Below are positions 9,473 through 17,443 of a DNA stretch of 36,324 nt, piece after piece. The DNA comes from an uncultured Woeseiaceae bacterium (lineage in GTDB: Bacteria > Pseudomonadota > Gammaproteobacteria > Steroidobacterales > Woeseiaceae). Where the stretch lies: assembly GCA_947259145.1 (NCBI GenBank), contig CAMYLB010000301.1:1-36324 (forward strand). The letters run 5' to 3'. Below the pieces are notes generated by a model. The model saw nothing but the letters and a program-made list of their open reading frames with translations. It had not been told where the DNA came from and did no database searches. Position numbers and translations under genes: made by a program. Position 1 is the stretch's first letter; every line of letters starts with the position of its first letter.

Positions 9473-11380
9473 TTAGGCGGTCAAAGGGCGTGATTCAGTT
9501 CTCACATCCGAGCCAAATACGCCAGAATCCGTGGCCCGGACGCCTGCCGCGCGGCGAAACTGCTCTTTGACGCCAGGTATTGCAACGCTGAGCATCTCTG
9601 ACGCTGCGACTGGCGGCGAGAAGAAATTACCCTGAAATTCGTCGCAGCCCCAGTTGCGCAGCCGCTGGATCTGGGCACTTGATTCCACGCCGACGGCCGT
9701 GACGGATAAGTCGAGCCTCCTGGCAATAGCGACTATTCCAGCCCCGATCGCATCGGAGCGCCGGTCCCGGCGCGATCCACTGACACGTCGGCGTTCGATT
9801 TTTACGGCATCCAGAGGCAACTCCTCCAGCAGAGCGATAGAGAATGCACCGGTGCCAAACTGGTCGATGACAATTCGCACACCGAGACCCTTGAGCTGAT
9901 GGATTACGTCGAATACTCCCTCGCTCCTGTTCAGCAGATCGCTCTCGCAGACCTCGACCTGTAGTTGTTCTGCAGCGACGGCGTGTTTTGCGAGAGATTC
10001 CTGGATCAGTTCAACCAGGTTTCCGGAAATAAGCTGTGCGTGCGACACGTTAACAGCAATTCGACTCGGTGCGTCGGAGGTTTCGGCCCACTCTGCAGCC
10101 TGACGAACGACCTCTGCGATCACGAATTCGTTAATATCGGCAACCAGGTCGGACCGCTCGGCAATTCGCATGAATTCATCTGGCGAGATCTCACCGGCCT
10201 CTGGATGATTCCATCGCAACAGCGCTTCGGCCGCAACAACGCTGCGACCGTGCCAGTCCATGATGGGCTGGTAAACAAGCGTAAGCTGCCCCCGCTGCAG
10301 TGCGGCATGAAACGTATCCTCGAGCATGAGCGAACGTGCGTGCAGGTTGGTAGAGGCGGCGTCAAAAAACTTGAGGGGAATGTTCTCGGTGCGCGCCTCC
10401 CCGAGCGCCTGCTCGGCGAGACCCAGGAGATTACACGCTGGCGCGCGGTCGTCGATCATGCGTGCCGCTCCCATCGTGATCGACAGGTAGATACTCTGAC
10501 CGTCAATCTCGAACGGGTGCTCAAAGTTACTGCCAATCGCACTTGCAATGCGCTGTATTTCGTTGGCGTTGGTAAGCGAAAGCAACAAGCCAAAGCGGAC
10601 GCCCGCAACGCGGCCTGCGGTTGCGGTCAATGTTGTCGTTTCAGACTCGCTCAGAAGGTCGTTCTTCTCCAGCAGCGCGTGCAAACGCTCTGCGAACTCG
10701 CGCAACACCTGGTTGCCGATTGCGTGGCCTGCGGCGTCGTTGATCAGGTCGAAACGGTCGATGCCGATTACGAGGACGGCCGGGTTGCTGTCTTCTTCGG
10801 AGTCGCCTTTCAGACGTGAAATGTGGCTGACGAATCGTTCTCGTCCGGGTAGGCCGGTTAATGAGTCTATGCCGCGCATCAGGAGTACATGACGTTGTGC
10901 GCTGGTGGCGTCGAGCTTGGCCTCGGTCAGTGCTTTGTGAGCGTGCTCGAGTTCCTGTTGCATATTGTGCGTTGCTGCCGCGCGCATGATCCGTTGCGAA
11001 AAAAGTTGCCAATTGAATGGCTTGCGCAGGATTTCCGCTTGCTCGTGCCTGGCGACCTCATTCATATCGCGTGCCGAATTGCAGAGTACGAAGACTTTCG
11101 CATTGTCGCGGCGCTTTTCGAGGACTAGTTCGTACAGGCGACGGCCCGTAACATCGCGTATGCGGGCGTCAACAATGACGACTGAGGGACGCAGGTCGGC
11201 AATATGTCTCAAGGTATCGTCGACGTTCGCGGCGCTCTTGACGTCAAATCCTGCTCGGGAAAGCCAGCGCTTGCCCCAGGATAGCTGTCTCGAGTTCTTG
11301 GTTACGAGCAGCGCTGTGCCGAGGCTGGCGCTATACAGGTCTGGAGAGACCGCAACATCCTTGTCACGTTCCACGAGCAT
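9473..11380 (-). CDS. Cytoplasmic protein with receiver-like, degenerate GGDEF and degenerate EAL domains
   Basis: A soluble 635-residue protein. The receiver-like domain (about 20-140) keeps the phospho-acceptor position (VVIVDA, Asp71) and LRKPF (Lys120) but lacks the acidic pair after strand 1 (LLVTKNS). A helical linker leads to a GGDEF domain (about 170-335) whose catalytic motif is gone: VRFGLLLS stands where xRxGGDEF belongs. The EAL domain (about 350-600) keeps EALLRW and INVSHAQ-like elements (VNVSHAQ). However, DDFGTG reads DQFGTG and AEGVE reads AVGVE, so a metal-binding Asp and a conserved Glu are missing. A c-di-GMP binding or scaffold role is more likely than catalysis. The ATG at 11380 is chosen over an in-frame TTG at 11398 because AGGAG sits 7 nt before it, inside the last codons of the peptidase gene. 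Four nt separate it from that gene's stop. Confidence 0.88.
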   Translation of the reverse strand: MLVERDKDVAVSPDLYSASLGTALLVTKNSRQLSWGKRWLSRAGFDVKSAANVDDTLRHIADLRPSVVIVDARIRDVTGRRLYELVLEKRRDNAKVFVLCNSARDMNEVARHEQAEILRKPFNWQLFSQRIMRAAATHNMQQELEHAHKALTEAKLDATSAQRHVLLMRGIDSLTGLPGRERFVSHISRLKGDSEEDSNPAVLVIGIDRFDLINDAAGHAIGNQVLREFAERLHALLEKNDLLSESETTTLTATAGRVAGVRFGLLLSLTNANEIQRIASAIGSNFEHPFEIDGQSIYLSITMGAARMIDDRAPACNLLGLAEQALGEARTENIPLKFFDAASTNLHARSLMLEDTFHAALQRGQLTLVYQPIMDWHGRSVVAAEALLRWNHPEAGEISPDEFMRIAERSDLVADINEFVIAEVVRQAAEWAETSDAPSRIAVNVSHAQLISGNLVELIQESLAKHAVAAEQLQVEVCESDLLNRSEGVFDVIHQLKGLGVRIVIDQFGTGAFSIALLEELPLDAVKIERRRVSGSRRDRRSDAIGAGIVAIARRLDLSVTAVGVESSAQIQRLRNWGCDEFQGNFFSPPVAASEMLSVAIPGVKEQFRRAAGVRATDSGVFGSDVRTESRPLTA

Positions 11381-11384
11381 CGTC

Positions 11385-13148
11385 TTACTCCTGGTCAACC
11401 CAGGTGTTGATCGACATCGTCTCGGTCAGCCCGTTGGTCCACAGGTAACCATTGGTCCAGAGGTAGCCGTTGGTCCACAGGTAGCCATTCGACCAGAGGT
11501 AGCCGTCCGACCAGAGGTAGCCGTTCGCATCAACTCTGCCGTCCGTCCACAGGTAGCCGTCGGCCCAGAGATAGCCGTTGCTCCAGAGATAGCCATTCGA
11601 CCAAAGATAGCCATTGCTGTCGACGCCACTGTTGCTCCAGAGGTAGCCGTCGAGGCCCATCAGGTAGTAGTTGCCGTTTGCGTCCTGGTTGGCGCGACCA
11701 CCGAAGTGTTTCGTGCCGGCGATATCGGCTTCGATATCGAGACCGTTATTGGCGCAGTCGTGGGTCCAGTCAAACACGGCGTCGTGAGCATTGACCATGC
11801 CCGCGCCCTGCTGAAAAATACTATAAGCAAGATTGCCATTTTCATCCAGAGCGGGGCGCGCACCTTTCATGATCTTGCATTTGACGGCGTCGGGAGAAAT
11901 TCCGGGCTCCATCTGCAGTATCAGTGCCGCGATGCCGCTGACGACAGCGGTTGCCTGCGAGGTACCCGACATCTGGAAGAAATTCGCGCCCAGGTAGAAG
12001 TCCGGGTAATCCGTCGCAATCTTGTCAGTGCCTTCCATCGAGGCCATGATGTGGCCGCCCGGCGCGACGATTTCGGGCTTGACGAAGCCTTCATAGGTCG
12101 GTCCGGCGGCGGAAAATGTGGCCAGGCGATCGTCGCTGCCGACGGCCGGCGTGTAGCTGTCGGTCATGGCGCCGACCGTAATTACGTACGGCACGTTCCC
12201 GGGCACTCCGATCGACTGCGCGTCGGGACCCGAGTTGCCCGCCGATACCACGACCACGATGCCGTCGTTCCACGCCGCCATAACCGCCTGGTTCAGCGGG
12301 TCGTCCCAGTAATGAGACTGCGGCGGTGCGCTCAGCGACATGTTGAGCACTTCAATCTGCAGGGACTGGCGGTTTTCGACGACCCAATCGACGCCGCGAA
12401 TTACGTCGGCATAAGTGCCGCGACCTTCAGCGTCGAAAACCTTCACGGCGACGATTCTTGCCGCCGGAGCGATACCGTTGTACTTGCCGACGTTGGACAG
12501 TTTGCCGCTCGTTGCCACTCCGGCGACGTGCGAGCCGTGACCGCTCTCATCAATATCGATTTCGGCAAAATCTATTTTGCTCTTACCCTTGCCGCCTTCG
12601 ACATACTCATAGTCTATCGTTGCATCGTATACGGCCTTCAAGCGGTCGAAACCATAGCGGTCTTGCGAAATGCCCGGACCCGAATAGATACCGCTGTCGA
12701 CGATAGCTATCGTCACGCCCCAGCCGTCGATGCCCTGGTCGTGCAGCAGGTCTGCATCAACGAGGCTCGGAAATTCCGAGTAGCCATCACCCGGCATTTC
12801 TTCTTCCGAGGGTTCTTCCTCTGGTGGAGGCGATTTCTTGCCACCGCCTTTGCCGGCAGCTGCCACAGCGTTATTGCCGTACAAGCGGCGAACCGCCGGA
12901 TGATTGCGGAGCCGATCGGCCTCGGGCTCAGTCAGATTGACAGCAACAGCGCGAATAATCCCAAGCTCGTGAGTGACCTCGACATCGAACTCACCGACTG
13001 CGGCCAGTACTGCATCGAAGCTCGCACCCTGCACGATGTAGCTCGTGCGGGTCTCGGGTTCAGCCGTGGGGATCGATGCGGCGACGCAAAGAGTTATTGC
13101 GAGCGTTGCGGCGATTACCATTTTCTTCAGCGACGTGAGCGTTGTCAT
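11385..13148 (-). CDS. Secreted S8 (subtilisin) serine peptidase with C-terminal GYLW hexad repeats
   Basis: A 587-residue exported protease. Signal peptide about residues 1-29, then an I9-like propeptide (about 35-92), a low-complexity Gly/Lys/Pro/Glu stretch (98-120) and the S8 catalytic domain (about 125-460). Triad: Asp151 (AIVDSG), His204 (GHGSHVAG) and Ser397 (MSGTSQAT), with oxyanion Asn305 (SAGNSG). After residue 498 come 13 six-residue units, mostly [S/T/A][N/D]GYLW, to residue 576, then an 11-residue tail. The start at 13148 follows AGGA eight bases upstream; the longer open frame from 13478 runs into the preceding gene and lacks homology. A perfect TGTGA-N6-TCACA site lies about 50 bp upstream. 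The downstream degenerate EAL gene starts 4 nt after the stop with its ribosome site inside this gene, so both are probably made together. The protease identity is firm; the repeat's role is unknown. Confidence 0.92.
   Translation of the reverse strand: MTTLTSLKKMVIAATLAITLCVAASIPTAEPETRTSYIVQGASFDAVLAAVGEFDVEVTHELGIIRAVAVNLTEPEADRLRNHPAVRRLYGNNAVAAAGKGGGKKSPPPEEEPSEEEMPGDGYSEFPSLVDADLLHDQGIDGWGVTIAIVDSGIYSGPGISQDRYGFDRLKAVYDATIDYEYVEGGKGKSKIDFAEIDIDESGHGSHVAGVATSGKLSNVGKYNGIAPAARIVAVKVFDAEGRGTYADVIRGVDWVVENRQSLQIEVLNMSLSAPPQSHYWDDPLNQAVMAAWNDGIVVVVSAGNSGPDAQSIGVPGNVPYVITVGAMTDSYTPAVGSDDRLATFSAAGPTYEGFVKPEIVAPGGHIMASMEGTDKIATDYPDFYLGANFFQMSGTSQATAVVSGIAALILQMEPGISPDAVKCKIMKGARPALDENGNLAYSIFQQGAGMVNAHDAVFDWTHDCANNGLDIEADIAGTKHFGGRANQDANGNYYLMGLDGYLWSNSGVDSNGYLWSNGYLWSNGYLWADGYLWTDGRVDANGYLWSDGYLWSNGYLWTNGYLWTNGYLWTNGLTETMSINTWVDQE
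11421..11654 (-). repeat. 13 x 18-bp in-frame tandem repeat encoding GYLW hexads
   Basis: The 234 bp encode exactly thirteen six-residue units, residues 499-576 of the S8 peptidase. In order: LDGYLW, SNSGVD, SNGYLW three times, ADGYLW, TDGRVD, ANGYLW, SDGYLW, SNGYLW, TNGYLW twice, and TNGLTE. Ten units end in GYLW. Two variant units (SNSGVD, TDGRVD) break the array into blocks of one, four and five GYLW units. At DNA level the core AGGTAGCC (plus strand), or its AGATAGCC variant, recurs every 18 bp. Copy number could therefore change in frame by slippage. Because 18 is a multiple of three, long open frames also appear on the opposite strand; these are shadows. Confidence 0.95.
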
Positions 13149-13198
13149 TTGTCTGTTCCTGTTTGTGTCATCCCGGGCCGACATGTTCTTTGGTAAAG

Positions 13199-13214
13199 TG
13201 TGACGTGCGTCACA
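13199..13214. promoter_or_regulatory. CRP/Vfr/Clp-type operator, TGTGA-N6-TCACA
   Basis: A perfect palindrome with half sites TGTGA and TCACA separated by six bases (CGTGCG); the symmetric arms extend to 7 bp (TGTGACG/CGTCACA). This is the consensus recognised by the cAMP receptor protein family (CRP, Vfr, Clp). It lies in the 77-bp gap between the broken GGDEF/EAL gene and the S8 peptidase, with its centre about 58 bp upstream of the peptidase ATG. No convincing -10/-35 pair was identified nearby, so activation versus repression is not resolved. Confidence 0.6.
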
Positions 13215-13225
13215 TAATGGGGGTG

Positions 13226-14976
13226 TCAAATCGCCCTGTAGAGGTGGAAACGGGTGCGTATTGTGTCGAGGTCGACAACCTTGGGGTCGGATGCGGCGCC
13301 AAGGTGCGGTGCTATAAAATCCGGAACATTCTCGGGCCGCAACGGTTCGGTGATGACAAAACCCTGCAATGCGTGGCAGCCCTGATCGCGCAGGAAATCG
13401 ATTTGCTCGGTGTTCTCGACGCCTTCGGCAATGACGGTAAGATTCATGCTGATCGCAAGCGCTATAATCGCCGAACAAACCGAACGTTCGTCGTCATCGA
13501 ACTGACATCGGTCGACAAATGTACGGTCGATCTTGATCGCATTAACCGGCAGTCGTATCAGACGACGCAGCGAGGAATGACCTGCGCCGAAATCATCGAC
13601 GACCAGGCCCACGCCAATGTTTCCCAGTTTCTCGAGAATGAGGTCGGCGTCGGCCGCGCGCATCAGCGTTCTTCAGGCGGCAGCCCGGAAGTTTGCAGGG
13701 CGTTAAGGATTACGGCATCAAGACCGTCACGAGTAAACTCGGCTTCGGAAAGATTGACTGACACGGGCGGCATGCCGGTAATGTCGCGGCGCCAACTGGC
13801 CGCTTGCAGGCATGCCGACTCGAGGATCCATTCGCCGAGCGGCCGCATCAAGCCGGTGGCCTCTGCCAACGGGATAACCTCGTCCAGCGCAACCATGCCA
13901 CGCAGTGGATGTTCCCAGCGCAGCAGTGCCTCGAGGCCGCCCACGTGACCGGTCTTGAGATCGACTCTCGGCAAGTAATGCAGGCCAAGCTGATCGTTCT
14001 CGAGGGCCCAGGCGAGCTCAGTCTTGCCGTCGAGGCGCTGCAGGGCGCGAAACTTCATCGTCGTGGAATAAAACTCGTAGCCCTGGTCGCTGCGAATTGC
14101 GGCCTCGTCGAGTGCAACGCGCGCGCGCTTTAGCAAGTCGTCGGAGCTGTCGCCGTCGCTCGGGTACAGTGCGATGCCTATCGCAGGCTCAATCGTGAAT
14201 TTGTGCCCTTTATAAGCCAGCGGATTCGCGAACGCTTTGCGAATTCGGTCTGCGACCTGGCCGGCCGCGTCACGACGATCAACGCCGTTCAGCACGACGA
14301 GAAATTCTTCGCTGCCGAGCCGGGCCAAATCCGCAAAATTATCGTCATCCGAACCGGCGCGCCCGGCTCTGTGTTGCGATCTGAGGCAGTCCTCGATACG
14401 TTGCGATGCGATCGAGAGCATCGCGCGACGAACCGGTTTCCCGATCCGCTTCGTCAGGCGCACGAGCTGCTCGAGGCCGACGACCATGACGGCGATGCCA
14501 CGCTCGCGCAGTCTGGCATCGTCGACCGCAGCGTCGAGTAAGGTTGCGGCACCGGGAAGACGAGCGGATACACTGGCGTCGGCCGCTGCCGCCTTCGTGC
14601 CGACGGCAGGAAAACGACGCAGATCACGCAATACCCCCATGACTTTCTTGCGGCCGACGACGATCAAACGCAGTTCGTAATACTGGGAGTCTGGTTTGCC
14701 ATCGATTTCGAATGTGAATGCGACGTCGGCACGGTTACGCAGCGCTTTGCCGATATTCATTTTTATGAGTTGGGCAATCGCGTCAGGCAGGTCGGCTGTG
14801 ATATCCGCGTCGGCCTGTCGGTCGGGGCAGAAATTCGCTGCAGCCGCGGCGCCGGTCACGGTTTCGAGGAGCATGCCTTTGTCGGAGGCTAAAAACGTCC
14901 AGTCCGGCAAGTCGTCGTGCGATGCCAGTTGAGAATCTCTTTTTGTTCCGTCATCCCTCAATGCGATCTGCCTCAC
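13226..14976 (-). pseudogene. PAS-like/GGDEF/EAL protein broken by a short internal deletion
   Basis: A c-di-GMP signalling protein split between two frames. The first part (14976 down to 13663, GTG start, 437 residues) has a PAS-like region (about 25-130), a GGDEF domain with GSEEF in ARLGSEEFLVVL, and the start of an EAL domain (LEALLRW, PVSVNLSEAEF) up to LPPEER. The frame then stops. The rest of the EAL domain continues in another frame from an ATG at 13663 (MRAADADLILEKL, VDDFGAGHSS, AIKIDRTFV, IAEGVEN, QGFVITEPL). Stop and ATG overlap as TGATG. Between LPPE and LMRAAD the EAL family has about ten residues including the ExTE motif with a catalytic Glu; these are missing. The frame change implies loss of about 22 or 25 nt. 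Two coupled half-proteins are possible but would still lack the Glu. It lies upstream of the peptidase. Confidence 0.8.
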
Positions 14977-15062
14977 ACCCGAATTGCCGTGCAGAGAATC
15001 AGGTTAACGACGTTTGCCGGCGGGTTGAGTGATCCAGTTCGCCTTTTACCGTGCTGTACGGG

Positions 15063-15520
15063 TCAGTTCGCGTTCTTCCAGGAATCAGGAACGCGAATCG
15101 CGATGACCTCACCTTCCGCCGTCTGGATTCCGTCCGAATACACCCGGGATTTTACGCGCGTCTTTCGCTCGCCGACTTCCTCGATGGTCGACCTGACTTC
15201 GATTTCCTTATCGATGGGTGTCGGTGCCAGGTAGTCGACCGTCAGGCGTCCCGTGACGCACCAGATCTCCGGCGCTGCACCAATATCGCGCCCTTCCAGT
15301 TTGTAATAATTTGAGAGTGCGGTACCGACGCTGTGACAATCGATCAGGCTTGCGATCGTGCCGCCGTAAACGTACTCCCGGCACATTGCTCAGGCCGCGG
15401 CATGTAATGGCAGACGCATTCGTCGCCGTGCCAGTGACTCTTGATTTGCAGGCCTTTTTCGTTGTCGGCGCCACAGCCATAACAATGATTGTGGGGCAGC
15501 TGATCCTGAACGGCCGTCAT
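15063..15520 (-). pseudogene. PaaI-like hotdog thioesterase, frameshifted
   Basis: A small acyl-CoA thioesterase-like protein (PaaI/YbgC hotdog fold). The ATG at 15520 overlaps the stop of the upstream membrane-protein gene as ATGA, a classical coupled start. From it the frame reads HNHCYGCGADN, KGLQIKSHW and PRPEQCAG, the normal N-terminus of this family (CYGCG...GLQI). It then shifts: the rest, EYVYGGTIASLIDCHSVGTA onward to the end at 15063, is in another frame, with a chance ATG at 15386. Family members have CAGP(x)nGGxIASLxDCH at this point, so the break at about 15384-15395 looks like a loss of 1, 4 or 7 nt. The active-site region (GGTIASLIDCH) is otherwise intact. Substrate unknown. 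A base-calling or assembly error is possible. Confidence 0.8.
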
Positions 15521-15930
15521 TCAGCCTCGCTAGCTGTGCTGGCGCCAAACGTCATGCCGAGCCATGCCGCAACGACGATGCCAACCAAACCGAGAATCGA
15601 GAACCAGAGCGGGTGCGGGATCGTCACAAGATTGAATAGGGTAGCGATCAGCATGAGTCCGCCGACGACGACGGCAAAAATCATCGGTTTGGCATCACCG
15701 ATCCTGCAAGCGGCGAACGTGCCGCCCAATGTGCCGATAAACCAGGCGGCAGCGACGAACAGCAGAGCGCCGAGTGGCAGCATATCGATATAGGCGCGCA
15801 TCGCATCAGGATCAGCGAAGTTCAGGTCCGTCGGTGGTGGGTAAACAGCGTGCCCCAACATCTCGACCAGCCAGACGAGCAGTCCGGCGATGACGACACC
15901 GGCGATGCCGGCAGCAATATTCTTCCCCAT
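15517..15930 (-). CDS. Small four-helix membrane protein of unknown function
   Basis: A 137-residue integral membrane protein with four hydrophobic segments: about residues 7-26, 55-75, 85-103 and 110-128. The loop after helix 1 contains HAVYPPPTDLNFADP. I do not recognise a characterised family with certainty; similar short four-helix proteins are annotated as hypothetical in many proteobacteria. The start is well supported: AGGAG is placed 7 nt before the ATG at 15930. It begins 28 nt after the stop of the lipoprotein amidohydrolase, and its stop overlaps the thioesterase start (ATGA), so the three genes form one transcription unit. No function is proposed. Confidence 0.8.
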   Translation of the reverse strand: MGKNIAAGIAGVVIAGLLVWLVEMLGHAVYPPPTDLNFADPDAMRAYIDMLPLGALLFVAAAWFIGTLGGTFAACRIGDAKPMIFAVVVGGLMLIATLFNLVTIPHPLWFSILGLVGIVVAAWLGMTFGASTASEAE

Positions 15931-15958
15931 GATTGTCTCCTCAGCTTTCTTGTTGTTG

Positions 15959-17407
15959 CTATGGTGACTGATTTCTTTGTTTCAGCGCCGCCTGAATGCG
16001 AGCAGCGAGGGCCGTTGCTTCAGCAGCAACGCGGTCCGTCTCGATAGTGAGCATCTCATTGTCTTCCATCAGGACCTGTCCATCGACGACTACCGTCGCC
16101 ACGTCCTGTTCGTCGGTGACCCACACGAGGTGCGATACGATGTCATACGTCGGCACGTGATGGACGTCATCAAACACAACCTGGATGAGATCGGCTTTCT
16201 TGCCAACTTCAAGGGAACCGATGCTGTCGCCCAGGCCGATAGCGGTTGCACCGCCGCGGGTTGCCATCGTCAGGACCGTCGTCGCTGACAGCGCTTCGGG
16301 ATCCATGCGATCGACCTTCTGCAACAAGGATGCCAGGCGCATCTCTTCCCAAAGATCGAGGTCATTGTTGCTTGCGGCGCCGTCGGTGCCGATGCCGACA
16401 CGAACTCCCGCCGCGAGCATCTCAGTGATTGGCGCGATCCCGGAGGCGATCTTCATGTTCGACGTCGGGTTATGGATAACGCCGACTTTGCGTTCCACAA
16501 GGATCGGAATTTCTTCCTGCATCGGCCAGACGACATGCGCTGCGATTGTAGGCCCGTCGAAGAAGCCGATCGAGTCAAGCATATTGATACTCGTTGTACC
16601 GTAGGTGTCTTTCGAATATTGCACTTCGAACGGCGACTCCGATAAGTGGATGCTGATCGGCACACCGAACTTCATGGCGGCAGCGCGAGTCGCCGCGAGT
16701 TTGTCTTTATTGAGAGTGTAGTTGGCGTGTGGGCCAAAGATTGGAGTGATGCGATCGTTCTTGCCCTGCCAGCGCTCAATGAAGCCGATGCCCTTCTGAA
16801 TGGAGTCGTCTGCATTCTCGGCATCCGGGCTGCGTTGATCGATGACGGTGGCGGATATCAATGCGCGCATGCCACAGCTGTCGACGACCTCGGCAATGGT
16901 GTCCGGGTAGTAATACATGTCGACAAACGTCGTGGTACCGCCACGAATCATTTCCCAACAGGCAAGTTCGGTACCGACGCGCACAAACTCGGGATCGACA
17001 AACTCGACCTCGGCCGGAAAAATATAATTGTTGAGCCAGTCCATGAGCGCCAGGTCGTCGGCAACACCGCGAAGCAGTGTCATGGCCGCATGCGAATGGC
17101 CGTTAACGAGCCCGGGCATGACAATGCGATGCTCGCCATCGAGCGTTTTTGCGGTGGAATACTCGGCATGAATGTCTGCGGCGGAGCCGATCGCCAGGAT
17201 CAGGCCGTCGTCGATGGCGACGGCACCGTTCTCATAGACAGTACCATCGACATCCATTGTGACGATGTAACTGCCCTCTATGATCAGGTCGATACCAGGA
17301 TGATCCGGCTCAGCAACACCTGGTTCATTTGCCGGCGAACAGGCCGTCAGCGCAAACGCCAACACCCCGGCCAGCAATTCCGCCAGGTGCATCTTTCGAT
17401 AGTCCAT
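15959..17407 (-). CDS. Lipoprotein amidohydrolase, MTA/SAH deaminase (MtaD/TrzN) type
   Basis: A 482-residue amidohydrolase-superfamily enzyme that probably deaminates a purine nucleoside or related amine. Metal and active-site motifs: VNGHSHAAMTLLRG (HxH), HANYTLN, SIHLSESPFE, AHVVW, and GTDGAASNNDLDLWEEM (catalytic Asp). These match the 5'-methylthioadenosine/S-adenosylhomocysteine deaminase and triazine hydrolase group. Unusually, it starts with a lipoprotein signal (lipobox LTAC, Cys23), implying export and membrane anchoring outside the cytoplasm; most relatives are cytosolic. The start at 17407 is chosen because AAGGA lies five bases upstream; an ATG two codons earlier has no spacing for a ribosome site. 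It is divergent from adenosine deaminase, sharing an 80-bp intergenic region. It heads a unit with the membrane protein and thioesterase. Exact substrate unproven. Confidence 0.88.
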   Translation of the reverse strand: MDYRKMHLAELLAGVLAFALTACSPANEPGVAEPDHPGIDLIIEGSYIVTMDVDGTVYENGAVAIDDGLILAIGSAADIHAEYSTAKTLDGEHRIVMPGLVNGHSHAAMTLLRGVADDLALMDWLNNYIFPAEVEFVDPEFVRVGTELACWEMIRGGTTTFVDMYYYPDTIAEVVDSCGMRALISATVIDQRSPDAENADDSIQKGIGFIERWQGKNDRITPIFGPHANYTLNKDKLAATRAAAMKFGVPISIHLSESPFEVQYSKDTYGTTSINMLDSIGFFDGPTIAAHVVWPMQEEIPILVERKVGVIHNPTSNMKIASGIAPITEMLAAGVRVGIGTDGAASNNDLDLWEEMRLASLLQKVDRMDPEALSATTVLTMATRGGATAIGLGDSIGSLEVGKKADLIQVVFDDVHHVPTYDIVSHLVWVTDEQDVATVVVDGQVLMEDNEMLTIETDRVAAEATALAARIQAALKQRNQSP

Positions 17408-17443
17408 TTTCATCCTTCGATCTTCGAGCTCTGTTGTGTTTAC

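Noticed and set aside
11421-11654. Regularly spaced repeats that could suggest a CRISPR array
   Set aside because: The period is a strict 18 bp with no unique spacers, and the repeats encode in-frame hexads.
10965-13196. A 743-codon open frame on the plus strand, with repeated PEVAV/PQVAV-like units
   Set aside because: It is antisense to the S8 peptidase and the start of the EAL gene. The repeats are the reverse reading of the GYLW hexads, kept open because the period is a multiple of three. No ribosome site or homology.
13149-13478. N-terminal extension of the S8 peptidase to 13478
   Set aside because: It overlaps the preceding EAL fragment, has no homology, and would bury the signal peptide that starts at 13148.
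15208-15480. A 90-codon minus-strand frame over the thioesterase
   Set aside because: It starts in the wrong frame relative to both thioesterase parts; the real start is the ATGA overlap at 15520.
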